From the NCBI GenBank assembly GCA_022266195.1, contig WHVY01000003.1:7006001-7070000 (forward strand): a DNA stretch of 64,000 nt. Reading direction: 5' to 3'. The stretch is from Tetranychus cinnabarinus. Taxonomy: Eukaryota; Arthropoda; Arachnida; Trombidiformes; Tetranychidae. A model generated the notes under the pieces. It was given only the letters and a program-made list of their open reading frames with translations, was not told the origin of the DNA and made no database searches. This document shows positions 10,701 through 23,300 of this stretch, piece after piece. The translations under genes were made by a program, and so were the position numbers. Numbering within the stretch: position 1 is the stretch's first letter; every line of letters starts with the position of its first letter.

Positions 10701-11890
10701 CTTTTCTCCTTTCTTCCATTTTCTTGTTCATCTTCTGTTGACAAAAATTCTTGTGATCCTGTGAGAGAGAGAAAGGGAAAGATGAAAGATTAAGTAAAAG
10801 CTTTCACGGTTCCTTTGATTACGCCATGTAGACATGTGTGTGTTCAAGGAAGAGTTCAGTATTTATTGAATGTACTTGTTAAACTTGAACTTGTTTGGTC
10901 TTATTAGGGAAAATGATAGGAAATGAAATTAAGGCCTTCACTCAAGTAGTATGGATTGTTGATTATTAATGAAACGCAGTTCAGTTCTGGTGAATGTTTA
11001 GTGTCTAAAGATGATTGTTAACCGATCAGTTTAAATAAAATGTTGCCTGGTTAAGGTAACCTTATACTTGAAAGGTAATCATTGTGATAGATAACATTTC
11101 ATCAGGTTAACCTTTTGTTATAAATTTCTTGCCATCCTTGGGTTTCTTGTGCCATTCTTAGGCATACATCAGTACATTATTATGATAAATTGGTACTTTA
11201 TCACTTAAAACACAATATTTAATGTCAATAAAACAGCAACTCTTTGGATTTTTCATCTCAACTGGAAACACAGTTAATTAATCGCTTAATATTGGTCATA
11301 TTATTGGACGATTCCAGATTTTTGAAGGTCAATTAAGCTTGAATGTGATTACAGATCATTAGGTTAATTTTTATGTTGACTTGAACACATTTTTATTAGA
11401 CTTTGTTGGGTTATAGTTGGATTAGTTTGTTGATTACATCAGAAAAATTAAAAGATTTTTTCAGTTCGATTAAAAATACGTTGGAATCAATTTGAATTTG
11501 TGTCTCCATCTAATGGCTCTAAATGAAAGGTCTGAGTTGTAGATATTTAGGGAATCATTCTTTGGATATAGATATTTTAAATTGTTAGTCAGAAATTTGT
11601 AAATCAAATGAATTTTATGGAATTTTCTTCAGTTTTTAAAAGGGAATTTAATCAAAATTATATGCATGTTGTAGGCCGTAGCATTTTGTTTATTTCATGT
11701 TGAATAGATGAAATAGAAAGTTCATTTATAAATTCGAGTATTGTTTGGATCCGTTTTATCGGATTTCTTTGGTACTCTGTTAAAAAGAGTCTGTCTATTA
11801 AACAGTGTTTACATTGAAACTGCTGTCACTTAATATATTAACTGTACTTCTTTTAATGTTCACTTTAATTCCGTTTAATCTATTGTTACA
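7768..11890. other. intergenic, no supported gene
   Basis: About 4 kb of AT-rich DNA. Short open frames (for example 9552-9827 and 10513-10731) show no domain, no coding bias and no splice context. GAT/CTT-rich low-complexity tracts lie at 9000-9110 and 10680-10720. Regulatory sequence of the cystatin gene presumably lies at the right end. Confidence 0.5.
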
Positions 11891-12797
11891 ATGATTATTG
11901 TTTTGAGAAATTTAATCTTTTTATTTTCCTTCATTTGTCTTGGCTCATGTCAATCCAATCCTAAACATGGTAAGTTGTTTACTCGCTTTAATGTTTTGTT
12001 ACTTGTTTTGGACTAGTCTATTCAGTATAGACGAGTACATTATTGGCCATTATTATTCTGATTTATTATGACTTGTTAGCATGATGTTTCACTTTTTAAT
12101 GGCCTTTTCTACAATCAAATTACCGTATCATTTTGTCTACCAGACATTTGTTTTCTAGTTTTTAGTATGAAATAGTTTATTAGCCAAATCTTTTCTCTAA
12201 TATAATTTTGTTTGTTTTTTCTCCCGACTTTGTTTCTCAAGGCCACAGGTTGGTTGGAGGCTGGATGCCAAAAGACATTGATTATGAACCTGCGAAAGAT
12301 AACGCCAAATATGCAGCAAAGCTTATTAATGATCAATCTAATGACATGTATTTTCAAAACTTGATACACATCCATGATGTTAAGTCTCAAGTGGTTGGAG
12401 GAGTAAAATACAATATAACCTTTGATATGAGTAAAACAATTTGTCGTAAAAATGAAATTGATTCAGATAAACCTGAACAGTGTGTTCCTGATCGAAATGC
12501 TGTAAGTAAATTTTATTATTCGATTTATTGCACATTGAGAGCTTCATCTATTGTAAAATGATAGATATCAATCGTGAGAATTTCTGATGATGTTAACTTA
12601 TTCTACTTGTATTTCTTTATTTCTTCCAGACTATCAAAAGATGTTATGCCGTAGTTTACGAAAGACCCTGGGAAAGTAAAAGACAGCTTCTTGATCATAA
12701 GTGCAATAATCACCTCAGCTATTCTGAATATTTCAATGATACGAATATCGCTCGAGAACAAGAATACCAACAAAATAGAAAGATGAACCTTCTGTAA
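11891..12797 (+). CDS. secreted type-2 cystatin (cysteine protease inhibitor)
   Basis: Blocks papain-like cysteine proteases (family I25). Exons 11891-11969, 12242-12501 and 12630-12797 join in phase and give 168 residues. Residues 1 to about 21 form a signal peptide (MIIVLRNLIFLFSFICLGSC). The mature part shows all three inhibitory contacts of the family: the N-terminal Gly pair in LVGGW, the first hairpin QVVGG (QxVxG), and the Pro-Trp hairpin in YERPW. Four cysteines after the QxVxG loop are placed as the two disulphides of type-2 cystatins. A C-terminal extension of about 30 residues after the last cysteine (SYSEYFNDTN...) is longer than usual. Donor sites are GTAAGT for both introns. Mite cystatins often act in gut or saliva; that role here is inference. 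Confidence 0.9.
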
Positions 12798-14149
12798 AAC
12801 CGAACCATAAACTGAAACTACAAAGGAACTTCGCTTGAATTATATTTCCAAAGTGATGGTTGAAGGATTGATCACTTTACATGACTACAATTTTTTTAAT
12901 TAAATTTGATTTAATATGTTGATCTTGTCAGATCTTTAGACACAAGACAAGATCTTTAGACAAATAGTCGATCCAATAATCGTTACTAAATATGTAAAAC
13001 AAGTGAAATTTGTTTTGTAAAATTTATGTCATCAGCAATCTATAAATTCTAATCTTTATGCATCGATGTGATATTGAATAAGCAACTCTCTTAATTAATT
13101 GAACCAATGAAACATTCTCACTTTTGATTGTGTTCTCATAATTAATCATTATCAAATGTTTAATTGTTTTTCTGTCCGATCTATGTTAACAGGAATGTCA
13201 ATAATATCTGTTTACAATACAACATTTAAAATGTTCTGTTTGTTTTTATCATTTTCTATATTTCTTATTCATTTCAATTCGACCATTTAAACTATTAAAT
13301 AATTTTGTTTTAATTGATCAATATTGAAAAATTACCTCAATTACGAACCTCTAAAGATATTTTCAACCGTTCTTATTTTTCTTTTGAGTTTCTTATGATC
13401 TATAACAACCCAGTTATCGGAGATAATATTTCTTCTGATTGAATGATCTTTAAAAACACTGATTTCGATTTTTAACCAGTCGAAGATACTTCAATCTTTC
13501 TCAAGTAATAGCAATTATTTTGATTTTTCCCTTTCATTTTTACTTTTAAACAACCAGAAAGCGCTACATTAGCAGTAAAAAATGAATTTGCTACTAGTGA
13601 CAGCTGGTGAATGGTTAGCTAGTTTATCTAGATTTTTTCGAGGCTCGACAGTTGATCTCTTAACAACGTGCATTGGTTAGATTTGATTTTACTATTTGAA
13701 ATCAAAATCTAAATATCGACCTAAACCTAAATCACCCTAAACACCTCATCTGGTCATAAAAATACTTTTGCATACTTTTGACGTTTTGTGCTTCTTGACT
13801 CTTTTTGAAAAGTTTGTAAGCGCCAAAAGAGAAGTCAAACTCGGTGATAAAGCTTAATTAATCATAAAATATTTTCAACTAATCAATATCAATGATAAAT
13901 ATAGAGAAGCTGCTCGAAAATCAAATACAATGTGAGGGGAAGATAAAAAAGTACAAAAGTATTCACAGAACCATTTATCAAGACTGCGGCTTTTGTATTC
14001 AAAAGATGGAGAAGCATTCAATTGTTTCTATTGAATCAACCATTTAACTCCGTTTACCTCACCGAGAACCTTAATTTAATGTTTTCCCTTTTACCCTTTT
14101 GTTAATGGTCATTAGTACATAAGAATTGGAACCATATCCATCGTGCTAT
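12798..14149. other. intergenic, no gene seen
   Basis: AT-rich sequence with no frame or splice pattern worth calling. It includes the cystatin 3' untranslated region at the left end. Confidence 0.5.
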
Positions 14150-14616
14150 TGAAACAGAATAAAACTGTGCAACCGAAATATTGGGTTGTATTTTAAGGTA
14201 AAAGTAATATTTACTATTATTCCTTTAAATCTAATATTACAAAAAATGAATCATTGATATTTTTCATTTCTTTCAGAAAGCTATCATGGAATGTGAAAAA
14301 GAATGGTCTATGAATAAAAGCTTGTTGGAATGAAGGATAAGTGCATCACGAAATCAGTAAGTGTGGCTACAAATTCAATAACTCAACTAATTTCCAACAT
14401 ATTCAATTTCACCTACTAGCTAACTAAGGTCTTTCATATTTTTGGGTTTCTTTGGTCCATCTAGTGATAGTTATGGTGATGCTATTGAACCAGACTTTTC
14501 CAGAAACTTTGCCTATGCAAGAGTTAACAATACAATCCTGTACTTGACTAAAGACAATTTAAAGACAAAACAGAGTGATGGCGCTTGTGACACTCCTTTG
14601 CTTACCAATGGCTAAC
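14150..14616 (+). pseudogene. broken copy of the CWF19L2-like gene 3' half
   Basis: Matches the intact minus-strand gene at 43293-45012, but on the plus strand and with breaks. Exon-like block 14278-14355 (after TTTCTTTCAG) matches the exon encoding KAILECEKEWSMNKK; it has lost bases, so an in-frame TGA follows (TTGGAATGA). A preceding block ends in TATTTTAAG then GT near 14197, matching MYFK. The block 14425-14520 matches GLSYFWVSFGPSNDSYG and FSRNFAY. The block 14567-14616 matches the last residues (KQxDxxxDTPLLT then stop). Most of the last exon is missing. Introns are retained, so it arose by DNA duplication and not by retroposition. Confidence 0.88.
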
Positions 14617-17305
14617 TAACCCAATGTGTGTACGTTCATGTTGTATGTTCATTTACTGACGATTAATTTGGTGAATTTTTCTACGATTATGTTCATAGAT
14701 GGAATCATCTAATCACTACTTGTTTTAAATGGTAAACTAACAACAAAAGGTGAGCTAATGATCATGGATCACATCATTTGTAAATTTTAGCCCTAAAATG
14801 TTAGCTGAGTTGGATCAATGTTAAAATACATCTCAAGGATGACATAATTCATTGATCCGTTTAATTGTCTCACCCAAAGGAGTGTTCAACATGTTGTTTT
14901 CGATGTGCTTATTTCCTTTAAAATTTTCATTATCAACCGGATCTTTCAAATTTCCTTCGTTTATTCAAAGGATTTCTATGTCATCATTGATTTGGGTTTT
15001 CAAGGAGCTCAAAAGCTGTGTATTATTTTGTACGGGATTTCCATTTCAAGATCATTTCCTGATCAAAACAAATGGATTGGCAGATAGCAACAAATCAATG
15101 AAACCTCAGCAACTCTAGCTCTCTTCAAGGAATGGAAATGGACCAGAAAAAAACCAGAAAAAAAGACAAACAAAAATACAAGACATTCTAGGCAAAGTTG
15201 CGACTCACGATGAAAGCCGATCATGATTATGGGAATGAAAAGAGAGGAATCAAGATGAACAATCATGGAGGGAACAAGAAAAGAGGACAAACAACAGTAA
15301 ACATTGTAAATCATTGCATACAAGAATGGTTGTCATCTTAAATTACCTTTGATCATCGCCATCAACAAACAGAAGAATCAGAAAGAAAACAAGATTTCCA
15401 TTGGTCAACCCTCTTTAATCTTCAGTCCAATTCATTTCAACCATTTTTTTCAACCTGTCTATCATGATGATCATAATCATTGTCCAACAACAACCAGTTA
15501 ACATCATTTCATCATAACATCAACAATAAAAAAAAGAGATGAAATCTGATGAAAAATGTTTTCAAAAAAATTTCATTATTCTCCTGGTCATCATAATCGG
15601 AAGGGATGATCTGGCTGCTGTTGATGGTAATGATGGTGATGGTGATTAGTATTAGACAAGGAATACAAAAAAGAAAGCAATAAAAACCATTAAAAAAGAG
15701 ATCAAATTTTTCTTCTTCTCCTTTCATCTTTAACCTGTGTTTATTGATGATGGCTGTAGGTAAATTTGATAATAATGAAAGGAATAAGTTAATCTCTGAA
15801 AACTGGTTCCGCTTTTTTTTGGGTAAAAACTGTTTTCTAAATCTTGGAATAAAAACTCTCTCGTTCAGACACATTCACAATCTGTTGAATGAATGTGTAT
15901 ATGCATGTGTATTTTTGTATGTATGAATGATTCCAGGAGGGAAGAATGATGATGATAGAAGGAAGAATGAAATGAAAGAAAAACTCTCTTGCTCTCTCAT
16001 CTTCCTCTTTCTCTCCGCCCTAACCTTAAACCGCTCTCTTTTCATTATTATATCTCTTCATATCTCTTCTCCCACTCTTAAAACATTAGGCCAACAAGCT
16101 GTAACCAGTCAACAGTCAGTGTTGATCAACAACAGCAAAAGCTTACATTCGTGCTTCATTTACCTTTCTTTTTTTGCATTATTCCTCATTTCTCATTCAT
16201 TTACTCTTCATTCACCTTTGTTCCAACATCTATTATATTTATCTTTTTTTTGTGGTTATCATCATCTCTTCAAAACTCACCCTGGTCTAACGTTTTTTTT
16301 GTCATCATCTCTCCATTATTTACCATTCATTCACCTTTAACTTTTCATCGTGATCAGAGTTTTTACTTTTTCTCTTCTTCTTATTTAGATTATTGTTAAT
16401 ATTATTGTATTATTATATTTTTGTGAATCTCTCTATTAAATTGTATTTTCATGTTGTTCGCGCTTACAGTCTTGTTGTTTAACGGACATCACGAATGACT
16501 TACAAGTTAAACTTTGAACCAATCAAAAAACGACGCCTTATTTTATCTGCAAAATTTTTATTCTCTTTCAGCCATTTTTCATTTTCATTTTCATTTTCTT
16601 CTTTTTCCATTTCACCTTTTATTCACTTGAAAAGTGTTTTTTTGCTATCTGATAAATGCCGCTTCAACCATTATTCATTATTGATTTAATTGTAAGATTG
16701 TTATATTGTTAATGTTTTTTGCCTGTTTTGCTGTTAATGGTTTGCATTACAAGTGACGACCAATCAATCCATGGCTTATCAAAGTAAACTTGCTGTTTCC
16801 CCTTCTTAATCATCTACATTTTCAACATCAACTTTTTGCTTCTCACACTTTTTACCTCTTACTCATTGGATCATCATCGACTTTGTTAATCCCTAACAAA
16901 CCTCAACACTTTCCTTGATTTGCTTATTTTTTTTTTGGTTAACAGAAAAAAAAGATAACAAACGAAAATTTCTATGACAACTTCGAGTTTGTTGCTTGAG
17001 AAATATTGAAATGGTTTATTCAACTTTACTTGTGTTGACAGTGCAGTTACCTTCGAGATTATGCTTCAGTTTAATATTACAATGGAAGTGACCCATTCTT
17101 TTTCATACTCGCTTTCTTTCTTTTCTTCTTCTTCCTTTCCCTTTCACCACCAACTCAATTGTAATCACCATAATCAACATAATTATCATCATCATTATTC
17201 TTCTCCTCGTTATCATTGGTAAAGTTGATTTGTGTTTTTCTTCATTTCTTCCTACCAATTCACTGGTTCTTGTTTTGCATCTATTGATGACCATTAACAT
17301 CCATT
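14617..17305. other. intergenic, pyrimidine-rich low complexity
   Basis: Long stretches rich in TTC/TCA/CAT, especially 16000-16640, make chance frames (for example 15927-16340) of Leu/Ser/Phe/His composition. I see no domain, no start context and no splice continuity. It probably contains the promoter of the membrane-protein gene starting at 17306. Confidence 0.55.
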
Positions 17306-20300
17306 ATGGAAATTGATTTGCTTCAATGGAGTATCATTCTTGTTCTGTCCATTTCTTTGGTAACTATACAAACTTTTCCAAATCATCCAAATATAACTCA
17401 ACTTTATTTACTAACAATTACATACTTGTCTTTCATTATCATTTCCATGCTTCATCCTTGTTCTTTCCTTAATTGATTCACTTTTTTCTTTCCTTCTTCT
17501 TATTAAGTAATCTTTTCACTTTTTTTAATATTGTTTCTCTTTTCTTTTTGTCTTTTCTAATCAGTGGTTACCTCAATTGCTGATTACTGATGCCTTACAA
17601 GTTGAAAATAACAGCACTGCTTATTCCTGTAAGTATACACTTTTTACCTCGTCTCATCACCTATTTCTCAAGTCTTCATTTTGTCTCAATTATTTCATCT
17701 ACTCTAACTCCTCCACATCTTTTTTTCACTGCTTTTGTAGGTGAGGAGAATGGAACTTTCACTGATATTGAATCAGCGCGTCAAAAACCATGGCCTAAAA
17801 CATTTGAGCCTTTTGATACAACATCACAAGCTGAATTTACACCTCTCGTCACAGCATCTCATTCGTTGTCAGGAGTAACGCCAAATTCAACAAAGACTCC
17901 TGATAAATCAACCACCACCATGCAAATTAACCCAACTCCGTCAATTATTCGTTTTATTATTGCACCATCACCATCACTGCCATCATCACCTATGCAAAGT
18001 AACCTACAATCATCTCAACTTTTGTTATTTTCATCCTCATCTACTATGGCGCCAACTCCATCTTTAAATAGTATGACAAGCTCAACTTTAAAGCCAGTCA
18101 CAACTCTTGAACTAATCAGCAATAAGCAAAATGCTGCATCAACTATGTCAATTTTTCAACTATCTTCTAGTCCAGTTCAAGCGCCTTTTGTTAACACTGA
18201 TACTGTCATTATGCCACCATCATCATCATTATCACCTAATGTTAATGACAATGTTACTTTTCCTTTAAATTATAGTCACACGGTTAGTTCTGATAAACCG
18301 ACTCACCATGGTCGTCAACCTTCCGGGTCACAACAAATTAATCATGTGATAGCAACAGCAATAACACCGACATTGACAGATAATTTACCTGATGAGTTAT
18401 CCATCAATCCAAACAATGGAGCCTTCGATAACTTCAAATCATCGCCAACACTAACAACAATTGAGGTTTCAACCTCACCATCTTTAACCAATCAGCCAAA
18501 TACTAGTGATACAAATGAAACCAGCGAAAGTCACATGGGCATATCACCTTCTCCATCATCTTCCTCTTACTTTCCTGCTCTTTCTGGCACAATCAGCATT
18601 ATACCAAGTGATTCATCCCTGGATTCATCAACTACAGATTTTCCCTTCACATCCAATCCAGTCGATAATAGTGAAATTGATAATAGCTTTAATAATAATG
18701 AAACCAATAATCATGGTGAAGATTCTCCAAATCACCATGGAATCCCACAAGCTGCAACATCAAATTCAACAAAATGTGATCCTAGTGATACTCGGTTCAG
18801 TCAACCTGCAACTTCAGGTTTTCTGGTTCGCTCAGGTAAAAATACAATTTTTCAATTCCCATGGACTCAAGGATATAAAAAGAGGAGTAAAAAGTGCATC
18901 AGAGAATTACAAGTTAAACATATTTTTCTTGTGCTCAAAAATGTTATCAAATCATGAGATATTTATTATGTTTACTTGATTTTTCTCTTTTTTCATTCTA
19001 TCACTTTTTTTCCTTTTTTCCCATTTTGCCTCATTTAAGTCAATCATCAAGCTTAACCAACATGAACAGCATCACCAACACTTTATCCTAAAAATTTTTC
19101 ACTCATAGAAACATATTGAGTTAAAATTCTGTGACGGGATTTTTCCCTAATTCCCATTTTTTTTCTTCTCACTCTTTAATTTTTTCGCTTCTCGTCATCA
19201 CCTTCATTTTCATCGCTATAACCATCATCATTGTCACTTGCATTCCTATTTAAGTAGGTTTTGCCTCGGTAGCTACTTAAACCCACTAATAGACTACATA
19301 GTATCACATTTACCTGTTGGACCTACCAACATTAAATTTTACCTTTTTTTTCATTTCTTTTGCTTCTTTTTCAATCCAGTTAACCATTATCACCATCATT
19401 ATAGCTCTAGGATGTAACAACCATGTTGATTTAATTTAAGAATGATGTTGTAGCAAAAAAGAGATCACAAATTTACTCCATCATTTATCTCGTATTTCCC
19501 GTTTCAATGTATTTTGAGTGAACAAAATTTCCACTCGGATGACCACTCAACAATAGCCTTGATAGTCAATAGTCCTTCTAGTTGGCTTAAAATATCGTTT
19601 GCTTAATTCACCTTTGTTTCAACAACACGTTTTTCATAGATCAAAATCACCAAATAATTATAAAACCAAAGCAACGGGAAAATAGCATTAATCATTACTC
19701 AGTATTCAAAATATGGTTAGCCTTGTGTCAATCATTAATGAGAAACTACAATTAAATTGTTATCCTCATTGATTTCCATCTGCCATTTTAGGCTTTTCAT
19801 TATTGTTTTTGACCATTTTTAATGCGTACAAAATCAATGTAAACATCAATGATTTAGTCTATTTAGATTTACAAGATAAAATGATTTCAAATTGCCATTA
19901 AAAGCAATTTCATGAGAAAAAAATGAAAAATTATCATTTCAACAGGAAATCATATTAACCTTGGATCAATGATGAACTTTTTTTCACTCATTCTGCTTGA
20001 ATAAATCATATTTTTTCCTTTGCCCCTTTCACAGCATCATTTTGGGTTGGTTGATTGTTTAAAATGTTGATTAACTCAAGCCGTAGGTTTGATCAAGATG
20101 CAAGTTTAAATTGAGTAGTTTGATTGATCATTTCAACTCTGCAATTAAACAATTCATCAAAACTTCTGCATTTATCAATTGAAGTAAAAAGTTAACAAAA
20201 TTCATGTCATTTCCGAGAGAAAGAAATCTTTGCATGTTAAAAATTCTGTTCTTAAGTTAATGTCTTTTTGCTCGTTTACCATTCAATATTCATATGTTTG

Positions 20301-23300
20301 TTTATGACAATTGTGAATAATGAAGGTATAAATAATAATAGCTTACAAATAATTGTGTTTAAATTTAAATTGAATATTAATTTTTACTCTTTGACGTTAA
20401 ACCCTTTCCTTTCCTTTTGTTTTCGTTCAGTTTATTGATGCAAAGCAGCCATTATCACTAGCAAGTTAGCATCAGGTTGTTGGTTAATTGGCTAATTGAC
20501 AGTAATACACAGATGATTAAATTTACTTTACTTTTAGGTATAATCAAGTATAATCAGTTAATTTTTCAACCACTTTAAGAAAACCTTAGAAATCTTTCGT
20601 TGAATTTTGATCAACAGCTCAATGTTAATGATATTCAACATTAGTCTGAAAAAAACCTGATTTCTTGTTGAACATCATTTGTAAAACATTTTATTTTTGC
20701 TGTTTCAATCATAAAATATAATTACATTACTGTGATTATGATTGAACTAACAACATTTGCTCATTTAACGTAACACAGATCACTGACATCGCCTCAACAA
20801 CTCAAGAATCACAGTTTCAAATATTACCATGTTTCTCAAGTAAAATCATAAAAGCAACACAAATTTTCAGCCCTAAAGACTAACGATAAGTGTTTATGAT
20901 ATTAAAGGGTTGAAAATTATTTTTGCTGGTAAAGATTGGGTTCAACATTTACCAATATTGTTATGCCTTCACGGTTTATCCTTACGAAGCTACTTAAACC
21001 TCTGAAAGTAAATATCTTCATTGTCCAATTTTCCAGGCCAATAGTTTCTTCCAACCTTTCAATACATTTTTTTTCATAACTCAACTTCACATCACCGTTA
21101 TTATGGCAAGGCATAAATTGATTATCAACAAGTCAACGGTTCATCAATAAAGGTTATTATCAGGTCACCATAATTTTTTTCCATTCCTTCATCATTATCA
21201 TTCTTTACCTTGCAGCATTGACTCTAACAGGTTACAATCAAATTAGAGTTTTTTTTCTGACTTCATCATTATCTTCTCACCTTCTCATTTATTCATCATT
21301 CAATCATTCAAAGAAACTTGAGATGATGGCGATGAAAAGAAATGCCAAAAAAAGTTGCTAACATTGAGTTGTATGAAAATGATGATAGTACAAGTTTTTA
21401 TAGTGAAAATGTGATGATGATTAAGGTGAATGAATGGATAAGATGACAATAAACCAGGAAAAAAAGTAAATCAAAATATTGAACTTTGATTGTAGCATTA
21501 TGTGTCTATTTTAATCTTGTTTGGTCAACTTGGGAATCATTTGCGAACCATGATCAAGATCGTTTTCTCATGTAATTATCGCCATTACAATACGCCCTGA
21601 AGATTGCTGTTAATTTAACTGAAACAATCAGTTATGTTGTTAACTCAATGAATATTTGAATGTTTCATATTGTAACAATAATTGTTTAAATGATTCCTTT
21701 TCCTGGTTTTAATGTAAAATGAATTTGATACTTTGTTAGGCTTTATGGTTGTTACTGGTCAAATTAACAATGATTTGATTCAAATTGTATCATAATGAGT
21801 TTCGATCATGAAAGGTAAAGATCAAGGGAGAAAAGAGAAGCAAAAGAAAGGAAAATGATGAATAAATTTTCATTATCTGAATACAATTCTGAATAGAGAC
21901 TAAATAATTACAATGAATTGCTATCACACGAAAAGTCACGATTAATTGTAAACTTGGTCAATCCCAATTGATATGAAATATTGATACAATGTTTAATGGT
22001 TTCATCAATTCATGTTAAAGAAATATGCAAATCTCAGTCGATAACAAAATTCAGTAAAATTACCTTCGATTCACATCTTAATTCAACATTTTCTAGTCAA
22101 TCAGTTTTGGGTTAAAATCATGATGTCATTGTAAACGCACAACTTTTTACTAATTGAAAATGATTGATTAAAAGCTTGAAATGAGGCAAAATTTTTTACG
22201 TTTAAGATAATTTTCAAAACAAACAGAAACAATTCTTTCCATGTTTTTCAGCAAATTATCTTCCTTTCACTTTGAAACTGAATTCTGATTTTACTAACTC
22301 AATCTTTTCTCTATCTTTTCAGTTCTCAAACGAGATGAGGATTTACCATTAAATGCGGACAATTTGACAATCTTTTTTGAAACTCGTCTGGCTGAAGTAT
22401 TTACAAAAGCTTATCATAAACAATTTAATAAATTAAACGGAGGTTCGGATGTTATTAAAAAAGACGTTCACGTTAAGGTAACACTTGATTTCACTTTTTC
22501 TCGCCCTTCCAAGCCAACTTAACCATTCTGCTTCATGGCATTATCAAATTTCCTTATCCCATCATCTGTTGTCTTCATCTGTACACAAAAGCATGATGAC
22601 CACAACAATAAGAAGCAGAAAACTTAATCACCATCATCATTTCAAGTTAATCGACTAATTGTTAGCTTAATAACATTTACCTTTTTTACAGGGTTAAATT
22701 TAGTTTGACCCATCAACAAATTAGAAAATTTCATTTTTCAATTTTTTCTTCTTTCACTGATTATTATTACCTTTACCATTATCATTAACCATCATTAGTA
22801 TTTATTGTTATTATCAATATTAATATTACTTTCAATTTTTCTTCTTTTTCTTCATTTTCTTCATTTTCTTCATTAATGATTCCTCTACTCGCCTAATTAT
22901 GGTTGATGTCATCCACCCTGACTCTCAATGTGAAAATGGATTAACCAGTTATGGAACTTATTCTGGAACAATTCAACCAATGATATCCACATAATTTATC
23001 AGATTGAACAAGATAAGGAAAAAATTTTACCTCGAGATCTTATAACAGTTCTAAGTCATGTTACTCCTCAAGAAATGTCCAATATTTTGGGTTATAATGT
23101 AACAATAAAAGCTGAACGTAAGTTTACCTTCTTTTCCCTTCTCCTTTCCTTTTACCTTTTTAACCACCAGAATATCCGGAAGTCTCAATTTCATGTAGAT
23201 ATTGTTCAATGGTACAAGTTAATTTGCTAATTATTCAATTTACATAACTAATTAAGCTTCCGTAATCTTCAAATTATATTAGTGTCAACTGAAAACGCAC

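Noticed and set aside
14852..16399. Several 60-137 codon frames rich in Ser, Phe, Leu and His
   Set aside because: They follow pyrimidine-rich low-complexity DNA on both strands and show no conserved motif.
17590..17740. ATG at 17590 as the start of the mucin-like gene
   Set aside because: The upstream exon 17565-17628 in another frame joins a signal-peptide exon (17306-17359) to 17741 with correct phases; reading from 17590 goes through a GTAAGT donor and intron sequence.
18506..18979. 157-codon plus-strand frame inside the mucin exon
   Set aside because: Shifted reading of the Ser/Thr/Pro-coding exon with no domain.
20917..21114. 65-codon minus-strand frame in the large intron of the mucin-like gene
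   Set aside because: Composition looks protein-like but it is short and has no recognisable motif, exon partner or duplicate in the window.
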